Source of the DNA: an uncultured beta proteobacterium
GTDB lineage: Bacteria; Pseudomonadota; Gammaproteobacteria; Burkholderiales; Burkholderiaceae_B
Reading direction: 5' to 3'
Assembly: GCA_903903735.1 (NCBI GenBank)
Contig: CAIUZV010000267.1
Location: 1 to 64,000 of the forward strand
Length of the DNA stretch: 64,000 bases
Positions 30,807 through 39,209 of this stretch are shown one piece after another; position 1 is the first letter of the stretch, and the number at the start of each line of letters is the position of its first letter. A program made the position numbers and the translations under genes. The notes under the pieces are model-generated. The model made no database searches. It was not told the DNA's origin and was given only the letters and a program-made list of their open reading frames with translations.

Positions 30807-31123
30807 AGGCCCGCACCGAATGGCACTTCGGTGGCGGCGCTACGTACTGCGGTGCATGCGAGACGACCTGTCCTGAGTGTCCGTATCAGGTGAACTCGCC
30901 GCAAACCGAAGAGGGCTGGCAGGCCCTCGCTTTGCTGGATGTCTGTTCATCCCAAGTGCGCGCAGTTCAAGGCGCAGTGCTGGGCATGGACTTCAGCGCG
31001 TGGATGTCTGCCAGCCAGGCACTGGATGCAGAGCCCGCTGCCATGACCCATTTCTTTCCTGCCATTGAGGCGGGCCTGACGCAAGCATTGAACAAATCAT
31101 CTCCGGACAACCCAAATGGCTGA
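30456..31123 (+). CDS. Tail assembly chaperone, -1 frameshift product (G-T type)
   Basis: If ribosomes slip back one base on A AAA AAC (30794-30800), reading continues in the -1 frame from 30800 to 31123, giving a 222-residue fusion (115 + 107). The extension begins RLKARTEWHFGGGATYCGAC and carries CGAC and CPEC cysteine pairs that would bind zinc, then a helical part (EEGWQALALLDVCSSQVRAV). It ends overlapping the tape measure start. This equals lambda gpGT, where the T part binds the tape measure protein. The lower half of the extension could also start at an in-frame GTG (30890), but that would drop the zinc motif. Confidence 0.8.
30794..30800 (+). promoter_or_regulatory. Programmed -1 frameshift site A AAA AAC
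   Basis: The heptamer is in the correct zero-frame register (last A of GAA, AAA, AAC) two codons before the stop. The following 60 bases are GC-rich and may fold (GGTGGCGGCGC), which would help pausing. Confidence 0.8.
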
Positions 31124-33737
31124 ACGTAACCTATCGATTCGACTGGCTGTCATTGACGGCGGCAAAGTCAAAGCCGAACTGGCAGACGTAGGCGAAGCCG
31201 GAGAGCGATCGCTAAAAAAGATCGAGTCGGCATCGCAGCCTGCCACCAGTGGTCTGAAGTTGCTGTCGTCTGCTGCGAATGATGCCAAGTTTCAATTGCA
31301 GGCTGCGACTGATCGTCTCGGTATGCTCGGATCGGTACTCGGCAAACTAGGCCCTGCAGGACTGATCGCCGGTGCCAGCATCGCAGCACTCGGTGTTGGC
31401 ATGAGCGCCTTGGTCATGCCGGTGGCTCGGGTCGGCGACGAGTTCTTGAAGCTTTCGCAAAAGACTGGCGTTTCGGTTGAAGCGCTCACCGCGCTCGACT
31501 ATGCGGCCAAGCTGTCGGACGTCACCACGGAGGGACTGACCAAGGCCCTGCAAAAGCTCTCGGTCGCCATGTTCGAAACCCAAGTTAATGGTCAAGAGGG
31601 CAGCGCCGCCTTGAAGGCCTTGGGCGTCTCGGCCACGGATGCGCATGGACAAATCCGTCCGACCGAAGCCGTGCTGCTGGATCTGGCCGAAAAATTCGCC
31701 GACATGCCCGATGGTGCGGACAAAGCTGCACTGGCCATCAAGCTCTTAGGAAAGGAAGGTCTGGCAATCATTCCGTTCCTGAATCAGGGACGCGAAGGCA
31801 TCACGGCGCTGATGGAAGAAGCTCAACGCCTGGGTCTCGTGATATCCGAAGACGTGGCGCGGGCGTCTGAGGTCTTTAACGACAACCTAACCCGGCTGTC
31901 TGCCATTTTTGAAGGTGTGCAACGCCAGATCGGTGCGGCAGTAATTCCGATCTTGGCCGATTTCACCGAACAGATCGTACTGGCGCAGACCGAGACGGGT
32001 AGTTTCAGTAATGAGCTGCAACGCATCTCAGCCAACCGGGAGGCGACGATCACCTTTCTCGAGTCCGTGGCATCGGGACTGGCCTTCGTCGCCGAGTCTG
32101 CGGTACTGTTGAAACGCGTCATTGCCCAGCCCTTCGACAGTCTATCGGTGGTCGGCAAGGACATCGAGACCTGGTTCAAGAGTGACGTCTTGCGTTCGAT
32201 GAAGTCTATGGGCTACGACCCCAAGGTCATCGATGCGGAAATCACCAAGCTGCAAACAGCACGTGATGACTATGTCCGTGCCTCCAATGATCGGCTCTTC
32301 AACATCAATCAAAACCCTGGCTACGCCGACCGAGTCGCCAAGTTCTTTGACGAGCAGCGCCGCACTGTCCGCGTCATGGGCCAAAAACTTGTGCTCGACA
32401 CCGAGGCGCAGGCCAAGGAAGTCCAGGCGATCTACGACAAGTTCCTGCCGACGCTGCCGCGCAAGCCCAGCCTGACTCTGGATCTCTCCGGCTTCGAGAA
32501 ACCCAAGCCGGCAGAAAAGCTTAATGAGGGTGAAGCCTTCCTTAATCAACTGCGCTCACGTCTGACACGTGCGCAAGAGGGCGAGGCCGCTGAATTGCGT
32601 GCCCGCGCCCTGCAGATCGAAGCCAAGGGTTACAAAGGTGTTTCCGTCGAAGCCGAGAAATACATCCAGGTGCTGGAATCCATCGAGCGCCAGAAAGAGA
32701 AAGACAAAGTCTTTGAGGCCTACGAAAAGGAAGAGGCCAACGCCCGCAAGATCGTCGAGAACCTGATCGGCGGCAATCGCCAGCGGATTGAAGGTGTGCA
32801 GCTGCAGCGCGAGATGCTGGACCTGTCAGTGAGCGAACGTGCCATTCTGCAAACTCGCACCGAGATGGAAAAGTCTGCTGCCACCGCGCGAAAGGAAGCC
32901 GGACAGATCCAGGACGCAGCTCTGCGCACTCAGGCAATCGAAGCTATCAACGACGCCCTCGCGCGTCAGTTGCCGATCATCGAAAGTCTGGTTCGTGCCA
33001 ATGCCGATTACCAGCGTAGTGCTGAATTCGGTGCCCAATCAGCACTTCGGACCTACATCGAGGAGGCGACCAATGCCGCCAAGCAGGCAGAGCGGGCCGT
33101 CACGGGCGCATTCAAGTCCATGGAGGATGCACTTGCCCAGTTTGTGATGACTGGCAAGTTGGACTTCAACAGCCTGGCCAATTCCATCATCAGCGACCTG
33201 ATCCGAATCCAGATTCAGCGAACGATCACCTTGCCCCTGGCGAACTGGGCCATGAGCCTGTTCACGCCGGCGGCCAGCACCGCACTACCCCTAGGTTCGG
33301 GTGACCTGATGGGAGTGAACGCTAATGTCGCTCACAGCGGCGGTCTCTTGGGTATTGATGGGCTGCCATCTCGGCACGTTGATGGCGCTGTGTTCGCCGG
33401 GGCATACCGTTTTCACACTGGGGGGCTGGTCTCGGGCGAAGTGCCAATCATCGCGCGCCAGGGTGAGGCCGTCTTCACGCCGGGGCAGTTGCGTGCCTTG
33501 GGCGGTGCCGTGGCGGGCAAGCCCCAGGTCAATGTGGAAGTGAATGTGATCAATAGAGCCAGTGGGGTTGAAACCCGCATTGAGCAGCAACAGCAGCCCG
33601 ATGGCAGCACTCGACTCGATGTCATCGTAGAACAAATGGAAGCGCGTATGGCCCGGTCGATCTCGCAGGGTTCTGGATTGGCACCGACGCTGGAGCGACG
33701 CTATGGGCTGAATCCGGCCGCAGGAGCCATGCGATGA
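31116..33737 (+). CDS. Tail tape measure protein
   Basis: An 873-residue protein, the longest of the tail block. It has a helical N-terminus (VIDGGKVKAELADVGEAGER), a hydrophobic membrane-like stretch (GLIAGASIAALGVGMSALVM near residue 90), long coiled-coil segments in the middle and a lambda-type C-terminal domain (FKSMEDALAQFVMTGKLDFN, then LIRIQIQRTITLPLANW). Its length sets tail length; by the usual rule this is a medium tail, close to lambda gpH. The start overlaps the chaperone extension. Confidence 0.95.
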   Translation: MAERNLSIRLAVIDGGKVKAELADVGEAGERSLKKIESASQPATSGLKLLSSAANDAKFQLQAATDRLGMLGSVLGKLGPAGLIAGASIAALGVGMSALVMPVARVGDEFLKLSQKTGVSVEALTALDYAAKLSDVTTEGLTKALQKLSVAMFETQVNGQEGSAALKALGVSATDAHGQIRPTEAVLLDLAEKFADMPDGADKAALAIKLLGKEGLAIIPFLNQGREGITALMEEAQRLGLVISEDVARASEVFNDNLTRLSAIFEGVQRQIGAAVIPILADFTEQIVLAQTETGSFSNELQRISANREATITFLESVASGLAFVAESAVLLKRVIAQPFDSLSVVGKDIETWFKSDVLRSMKSMGYDPKVIDAEITKLQTARDDYVRASNDRLFNINQNPGYADRVAKFFDEQRRTVRVMGQKLVLDTEAQAKEVQAIYDKFLPTLPRKPSLTLDLSGFEKPKPAEKLNEGEAFLNQLRSRLTRAQEGEAAELRARALQIEAKGYKGVSVEAEKYIQVLESIERQKEKDKVFEAYEKEEANARKIVENLIGGNRQRIEGVQLQREMLDLSVSERAILQTRTEMEKSAATARKEAGQIQDAALRTQAIEAINDALARQLPIIESLVRANADYQRSAEFGAQSALRTYIEEATNAAKQAERAVTGAFKSMEDALAQFVMTGKLDFNSLANSIISDLIRIQIQRTITLPLANWAMSLFTPAASTALPLGSGDLMGVNANVAHSGGLLGIDGLPSRHVDGAVFAGAYRFHTGGLVSGEVPIIARQGEAVFTPGQLRALGGAVAGKPQVNVEVNVINRASGVETRIEQQQQPDGSTRLDVIVEQMEARMARSISQGSGLAPTLERRYGLNPAAGAMR

Positions 33738-33747
33738 GGAGGCTTGG

Positions 33748-34233
33748 ATGAATATCACTTGGCCCAACACGCTGCCACTGCCCCTGGTCGAAGGCTACGG
33801 CTTAACACCTCAAGAGGCGGTTTTGCGAACTGACATGGAGTCGGGTCCAGCACGCCAGCGACGTCGCTTTCGGCAAACGCCCACGCGCATCACCGTGCAT
33901 TGGTTGTTTTCCGAAACTCAGTTCGCCCTGTTTGAGGCTTGGTACAAGTACCACGCCAACGAGGGTGGTCAATGGTTCGAAATCAACTTGGTCGGTGGCC
34001 TCGGACTTTTGCCCCATGAAGCCCGCTTTACCCGTCAGTTTGAAGCTCAGTTGCGCTCAGCTAGGCGCTGGGACGTCAAGGGCGAATTGGAGATCCGTGA
34101 ACGTCCCACGCTCGATGAAGGCGCTCTCAACCTGCTGCTGGAGTTGGATGCGCAAGACATCTTCGGCATCGGTAGTGAACTGCACAAATTGGTTCACACA
34201 ACATTGCCGTTTCGCATGCCCGCCACTATTTAA
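33748..34233 (+). CDS. Minor tail protein, unknown family
   Basis: A 161-residue protein beginning MNITWPNTLPLPLVEGYGLT, with TRITVHWLFSETQFALFEAW and a C-terminal acidic helix. Its place directly after the tape measure corresponds to distal tail or tip proteins (lambda gpM region). The pattern of Trp and Phe in the middle suggests a beta sandwich. I cannot name the family. Confidence 0.7.
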   Translation: MNITWPNTLPLPLVEGYGLTPQEAVLRTDMESGPARQRRRFRQTPTRITVHWLFSETQFALFEAWYKYHANEGGQWFEINLVGGLGLLPHEARFTRQFEAQLRSARRWDVKGELEIRERPTLDEGALNLLLELDAQDIFGIGSELHKLVHTTLPFRMPATI

Positions 34234-34248
34234 ATACGGAAGTTCCCG

Positions 34249-34887
34249 ATGAGCCTACAAACAGATCTGCATGATGCCGTCACACGTGTGGCTGTCGACA
34301 GCGTGTTACTGCATACCATTGTGCATGGCAGCTCCCAGGAGACAGTGACCACCGGAGGTGGCGATGTCGTCACAGTGGCCAAGCTGCTCAATGATGCCGA
34401 TGCGCGCATCAATCTTGCAGCCCAAGGCCTTCTCGCCCGAAGCCAGTCAGCCGCACAGGATGCGCTGACCTCAGCGGAGTTGGCATCCAGTGAAGCCTAT
34501 CGTTCTCAGTCGGCGGCTAGCCAAGGCGTCGCGCAGTCGAATGCCATCTTGCAAGTGGTGCAGACCAGCGGTAACCAAATTCTGGTTGATGCCGAGGCTG
34601 TACTTCAGCAAGTCGTTGCTCGCTTGCTGGCTGTTGGCTTGCCAGATACCTTGACCGGTGCGCGGGGCAAGCTCTTGAAGGTCAAGATCGATGAATCTGG
34701 CTATGAGCTGGTGAACACTGCTGCATTGCCTCGTTTTTATGGATTCCAGTTGTCCAGCGACGGCTCGGAGTTGCTGCTCACTGAGGGACGAGAGAGTGGA
34801 TTTGATGCCCAGGTTTTTCTGTCTTGGAGCCTGGCTGAAGGTGTCACTTTTGTTATCCATGACAATGCGCTGGAGGTGCAACTATGA
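34249..34887 (+). CDS. Tail-fibre-like protein, helical
   Basis: A 212-residue protein. Residues about 60-125 are an Ala/Ser/Gln-rich helix (SQSAAQDALTSAELASSEAY then RSQSAASQGVAQSNAILQVV) of the type that forms trimeric coiled coils in phage fibres. The C-terminal 60 residues form a small beta domain. Its stop overlaps the start of the first RCC1-like gene, so it may be a fibre base that carries it. Confidence 0.6.
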   Translation: MSLQTDLHDAVTRVAVDSVLLHTIVHGSSQETVTTGGGDVVTVAKLLNDADARINLAAQGLLARSQSAAQDALTSAELASSEAYRSQSAASQGVAQSNAILQVVQTSGNQILVDAEAVLQQVVARLLAVGLPDTLTGARGKLLKVKIDESGYELVNTAALPRFYGFQLSSDGSELLLTEGRESGFDAQVFLSWSLAEGVTFVIHDNALEVQL

Positions 34888-36551
34888 ACCTCGATATCTC
34901 AGCGCTCGGTTATCGATGGTGTGGTATCTACTCCCCGTATCTCAGTTACCGCGATGGTGATGTGGTGTTCAAAGACGGTGGGGCCTGGGTGATCCGCCAC
35001 GGGCAACCGCAGCCTTTCTCGCTTGGTCAGCAAGACGCAGTGCTCAAGGGGCATTTGCTGACTGGTGGCGCTTCCGTTGGCGGCATCGGCAGTATGGTGC
35101 TTCACTCCAATGGGGTGGACGGCGTGGAGTTCCGTTTCATGGCTGACCGTAACGGCACGATTGCAACCACCCTCATGAACACAGATCGCGCCGCAGCCGA
35201 TTATCACAGCTCGAATTACTTCATGGCTGCTGTCATGAACGATGGTTCTGTCCGGGCATGGGGGCGCGCCATCTATGGTCAGCAGGGTACTGGCAATACC
35301 GGAGACATAGGCCGCACCTTCCCAGCTCGGGTGGCATTCCCACCTGGGACACCACGCATCGTGTCGGTGACCTGCTTGTGGGATGACACCTTCTTTATCG
35401 ATGCCGAGGGTGGACTTTGGCACGCCGGGGGAAACAGCGGCTATGGCTCACCGACGGCGAGCGCCAATCCGGTACCCCGACGCGTCAATGGGGTCGGCCA
35501 ATTGCCGGCCAACGCGGTGGTCAAACAGATGGTCACCGGCCATGACTGGTATGGCTACCGCATGCTCGCATGCCTGGATGCACAAGGCCGGGTCTATGTT
35601 TGGGGCGCCAATCAGCAGGGCAGTCTGGGCTTGGGCCACACCTCAGTGGTGACCTCGCCTCAACTAGTGCCCTTCACTGCGGACACCCCGATCAAAGCGG
35701 TGTTCCTGTCAGGCGGCACCTATGCCGCCAGTTACCTGATCGACACTGCTGGCAAATTATGGGTTGCCGGAGAAGCCAACTCTTGTGGCTTTGGCAGCGA
35801 CCAATACACGCACCGCCTTTGGATGCCTTGGGGCACAGAAAAGCGGGTTAAGAAAGTGTTCTGCTCCGAGTCAGATGCTCATTGGGTGGCGGGCAGCCAG
35901 TACTACCGCAGTTATGGCGTCATTCTCGAAGATGGCGCGCTCTACCGCTGGGGTCATGACAGCGGTCAGACCTCGGGGATCTGGGGAACTGGATACACGG
36001 GGGACATCTACACAGGCCACGCCCTGTTTCCCTACAAGGTTCTTGATGGCGTGGTCGATGCCTATGCAATCTCGGGTGGCTATGGCCGAACGTTAGCTTT
36101 GATGCAGGATGGCTCGGTGCGGCATACCGGCAATAACAACTATCACATCGGCGGTGGCACAGATCGAACGACTTGGGCGACCATCGGCGGCGACTTTCTG
36201 ACCCAAGTCACCAAACTGCGCATGTACGGCAGCAGCTATGGCTCATCGGCGATGGCACTTCGAGCTGATGGCAAAGCAGTGGGCTGGGGCATGGGTGGTG
36301 CTGGACAGTGCGGCAATGGCTACGCCGACTCTTCGAACACGCCCTCCCGCTTCGTTCTGATCGATCGACCGATTGTGGATTTCTCCCGTTCGGGAACGAT
36401 GGGTTGCGGCGAAGGCGGCGAGTACCACAGCGGGGCCTACCACTTCCTCACGACTGATGGCCAGGTCATGTCGACCGGCCACGGTCAATACGGACAGACG
36501 GGTGACGACGACAGCGACCATCGCTTCGCGCCCTCGCCGATCCTGTTTTGA
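34884..36551 (+). CDS. RCC1-repeat protein in tail-fibre position, copy 1
   Basis: A 555-residue protein. The N-terminal 60 residues (LSYRDGDVVFKDGGAWVIRH) resemble a small carbohydrate-binding-type module of tail fibres. From about residue 115 to the end there are about eight repeats of the RCC1 type, such as VRAWGRAIYGQQGTGNTG, VYVWGANQQGSLGLGHTS, AVGWGMGGAGQCGNGYAD and VMSTGHGQYGQTGDDDSD. RCC1 repeats fold into a beta propeller. In this position it probably forms or decorates the receptor-binding fibre. It overlaps the previous gene by ATGA. Confidence 0.8.
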   Translation: MNLDISALGYRWCGIYSPYLSYRDGDVVFKDGGAWVIRHGQPQPFSLGQQDAVLKGHLLTGGASVGGIGSMVLHSNGVDGVEFRFMADRNGTIATTLMNTDRAAADYHSSNYFMAAVMNDGSVRAWGRAIYGQQGTGNTGDIGRTFPARVAFPPGTPRIVSVTCLWDDTFFIDAEGGLWHAGGNSGYGSPTASANPVPRRVNGVGQLPANAVVKQMVTGHDWYGYRMLACLDAQGRVYVWGANQQGSLGLGHTSVVTSPQLVPFTADTPIKAVFLSGGTYAASYLIDTAGKLWVAGEANSCGFGSDQYTHRLWMPWGTEKRVKKVFCSESDAHWVAGSQYYRSYGVILEDGALYRWGHDSGQTSGIWGTGYTGDIYTGHALFPYKVLDGVVDAYAISGGYGRTLALMQDGSVRHTGNNNYHIGGGTDRTTWATIGGDFLTQVTKLRMYGSSYGSSAMALRADGKAVGWGMGGAGQCGNGYADSSNTPSRFVLIDRPIVDFSRSGTMGCGEGGEYHSGAYHFLTTDGQVMSTGHGQYGQTGDDDSDHRFAPSPILF

Positions 36552-36593
36552 ATCTCTTGAATTTCATTTCCCTGTTTCTTGAAGGAGCGCTCC

Positions 36594-38240
36594 ATGGGAA
36601 CCGTTTCTCTGGGCAAAATTGCCTTTACCTGGCGCGGCGCATACGACGCCAGCGCCACCTACGCCCGCCAGGACGTGGTCGGCCACAACGGCGATAGCTT
36701 TGTATGCCTCGCCGATGCCACCACGGGCGTAGCGCCGCACGCCAACTCCCCGGCCTGGGATCTGTTTGCACAAGGCACCCAAGGGGTCTCGAGCCTGCCG
36801 GGGGAAGTCATCTACTTCGATGGCAACCAACTGGTCGCCTTACCTGTGGGCCAATCCGGGCAGGTGCTCACCATCGGCGCACAGGGCGTGCCGGTCTGGG
36901 CGACACCCGACGTGCGCTCAGGCACCAAGGCGCTGAGATTGCCAGAGAACGCCAGCAACACACAGCCCAATAGCTACCGCCAGTTCGGCCTCATCATGAC
37001 CGATGGCAGCATCCGCGCCTGGGGACGCAATGCCAACTGGAAGCTGGGCGATGGCACCACCTATGCACGTTCCTACCCGGCGCGTACCGCGTTTCCTCCC
37101 GGGTTTCCGGGGGCGGCCCAGCTCTATTACAGTCAGGACACCAACGGCTACTGCATCGACAAGAACGGGCAGCTGTGGGGCTGGGGCTATAACGGTTATG
37201 GCCAACTCGGTACAGGCAACACGACCAACCAGCCAGTGCCGTACAACATGAGCGCCAATGCCAGCAACTCAATTGCCGGAAAAACAGTGACCCAGCTGGC
37301 ACTGAATTGCGGTACCGAGGGTTACAACAGCACCTTGGTCCTGTGCAGCGATGGCACTGTGCATGCTTGCGGCTACAACGGTTATGGCCAGCTGGGCTTG
37401 GGCGATACCACCCAGCGCAACAACTTGGTGCAATTACCGGTACTCGCCGGCATCACCCAGATTGCCGCCGGGCGCGAGCGTTACACCGCCTATTACGCCG
37501 TCAAGAACGATGGCACCCTGTACTCGTGGGGATACAACGGCAACGGGCAGTTGGGGGACGGCAGCAGCAACCAGGCCAACGTCGCCATGCCGCGTGCGGG
37601 TGGCAGTCTCGCCGGTAAAACCATCGTCAAGGTGTTCGGGGCTTATGTTCATGCTTTCGCATTGGACAGTACCGGTGCCCTGCATGCTTGGGGCACCAAC
37701 GACTACGGTCAATTGGGAAACGGTAATCTTGCCAACCAGTTCACTCCGGTACAGGTGGCCACCAACGTAGTCGACGTTTACGCCGGCAGCTACGACTACC
37801 CGCTCACCTACCTCAAGAAAACCGACAAGACTTTGTGGGCCTGTGGCGCGGGCGCCTATTGGGGCAACGCCAACGGCAGCAACAGCGGCAACTTTGTGCA
37901 AGTGCCGGTGGGCAATACGGTGGTCAAGGCCGTGCACGGTGGCACCGGTTCCTACAACTATGGCGCCGCCTTATTGGAAAACGGCACCGTCTGCGCCTGG
38001 GGCTACAACGGCAATGGCGCGCTGGGACTGGGGGATGCCACCAACCGCAGCAGCGTGGAACTCGTGCGCATTGCGCAGCGCCGTGTGGTGGATCTCTCCT
38101 CCTACGGATCGAGCTCCGAGCAGGGCCTGGTGTTTCTGCTCGACGATGGCCAGGTGCTGGCCAGCGGCTATGCCGGTGAAGCGCAGTTACCCGAGGACGA
38201 CAGCGAAACCAGCTACGTGCCTTACCCAGTCATCCTCTGA
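36594..38240 (+). CDS. RCC1-repeat protein in tail-fibre position, copy 2
   Basis: A 548-residue protein; ATG at 36594 follows AAGGAG by 6 bases, and the upstream in-frame TTG is not needed. Residues about 8-62 (WRGAYDASATYARQDVVGHN and SPAWDLFAQG) are a carbohydrate-binding CBM5/12-like module common in fibres. About eight RCC1 repeats follow, more regular than in copy 1, such as LWGWGYNGYGQLGTGNTT and LYSWGYNGNGQLGDGSSN. It is paralogous to copy 1 but clearly diverged. A sugar-binding propeller for host recognition is the likely role. Confidence 0.8.
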   Translation: MGTVSLGKIAFTWRGAYDASATYARQDVVGHNGDSFVCLADATTGVAPHANSPAWDLFAQGTQGVSSLPGEVIYFDGNQLVALPVGQSGQVLTIGAQGVPVWATPDVRSGTKALRLPENASNTQPNSYRQFGLIMTDGSIRAWGRNANWKLGDGTTYARSYPARTAFPPGFPGAAQLYYSQDTNGYCIDKNGQLWGWGYNGYGQLGTGNTTNQPVPYNMSANASNSIAGKTVTQLALNCGTEGYNSTLVLCSDGTVHACGYNGYGQLGLGDTTQRNNLVQLPVLAGITQIAAGRERYTAYYAVKNDGTLYSWGYNGNGQLGDGSSNQANVAMPRAGGSLAGKTIVKVFGAYVHAFALDSTGALHAWGTNDYGQLGNGNLANQFTPVQVATNVVDVYAGSYDYPLTYLKKTDKTLWACGAGAYWGNANGSNSGNFVQVPVGNTVVKAVHGGTGSYNYGAALLENGTVCAWGYNGNGALGLGDATNRSSVELVRIAQRRVVDLSSYGSSSEQGLVFLLDDGQVLASGYAGEAQLPEDDSETSYVPYPVIL

Positions 38241-38253
38241 GCTGTGATCTCTG

Positions 38254-38796
38254 ATGCCCAACGCTGCTTTATCAGAAGCCATCAAGGAGGCCTACGCCAG
38301 CGCTCCCTCTGAACAGATCATCCTGCATACCCTGGAGTTGCGACATCCGGCCTTTGTCGATGAGATAGGGCAGCTGGTTGCTATTCGGGTGGTGCGCGAC
38401 ACCGGTGATCTGTGGGCTCGGCTGGAATCGCAAGCCCCGCTGCAAGCCGGGGAGCGAGTGCAATTCGTAGCCATGGGATTTGAGCTGGATTTGCCGCCAG
38501 TGGACACCATGCCCGTGCCGGAAATCACCGTGACGCTGGACAATGTTTCGCGAGAGATCGTGCGACATCTGGATGCGGCGGCCGAGTCTCAGTCGGTGAT
38601 TGAAGTGACCTACCGGCCGTATCTCTCGACCGACCTGGAGGGGCCGCAGATGGATCCGCCGATTCACCTGGTGCTGACCGAGGTCGAAGCCGACATCTTT
38701 CGAGTGACCGGGCGGGCGCGCATGCTGGACGTCGGCAACAAGGCCTTCCCCGGCATCAGCTACACCGCTAAAACCTTTCCGGGTCTGACCCGATGA
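38254..38796 (+). CDS. DUF1833 family phage tail protein
   Basis: A 180-residue protein with ALSEAIKEAYASAPSEQIIL, a beta-rich middle (VQFVAMGFELDLPPVDTMPV) and a C-terminal GNKAFPGISYTAKTFPGLTR. This is the DUF1833 layout, found in tail-tip clusters before NlpC/P60 genes, as here. It probably forms part of the baseplate hub (lambda gpL region). The stop overlaps the next start (ATGA). Confidence 0.85.
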   Translation: MPNAALSEAIKEAYASAPSEQIILHTLELRHPAFVDEIGQLVAIRVVRDTGDLWARLESQAPLQAGERVQFVAMGFELDLPPVDTMPVPEITVTLDNVSREIVRHLDAAAESQSVIEVTYRPYLSTDLEGPQMDPPIHLVLTEVEADIFRVTGRARMLDVGNKAFPGISYTAKTFPGLTR

Positions 38797-39209
38797 ACCC
38801 GACACCCTATTGGGCGACCGAGCTCATCGGTCGGCCCTGGCACGCCGGTGCGCGTGGCCCGGATGCGTTTGACTGCTGGGGGCTGTTCCTCGCCATCCAG
38901 CGTGACCATTTCGGCCGAGACCTTCCGGAAATCCCCGTCAATGCCAACGACCTGCGCGCCGTAGTTTCAACCTTTCGCAGCCACCCTGAGCGTCAACGCT
39001 GGGCAGTGGTCGTGCAACCCGTCGAGGGAGATGCGGTGTTGCTTCGCCAATCCCGCCACCCCGTACATGTTGGTGTCTGGTTGGAGATTGATGGCGGTGG
39101 CGTGCTTCATGCAGTCAAGGATGCTGGTGTGGTCTTCCAAAAGCTACCCGATCTCCTGCTGCATGGGTGGCGCGTGGAAGGCTTTTACCGTTTTGTGGAG
39201 TCACCGTGA
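38793..39209 (+). CDS. NlpC/P60 peptidase of the tail tip (gpK-like)
   Basis: A 138-residue cysteine peptidase with catalytic Cys28 in DAFDCWGLF and His92 in HPVHVGVW, the standard NlpC/P60 pair. In phage tails this domain opens the peptidoglycan cross-links during entry. It lies between DUF1833 and TipJ genes, as in lambda gpL-gpK-gpJ. It overlaps both neighbours by four bases. Confidence 0.9.
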   Translation: MNPTPYWATELIGRPWHAGARGPDAFDCWGLFLAIQRDHFGRDLPEIPVNANDLRAVVSTFRSHPERQRWAVVVQPVEGDAVLLRQSRHPVHVGVWLEIDGGGVLHAVKDAGVVFQKLPDLLLHGWRVEGFYRFVESP

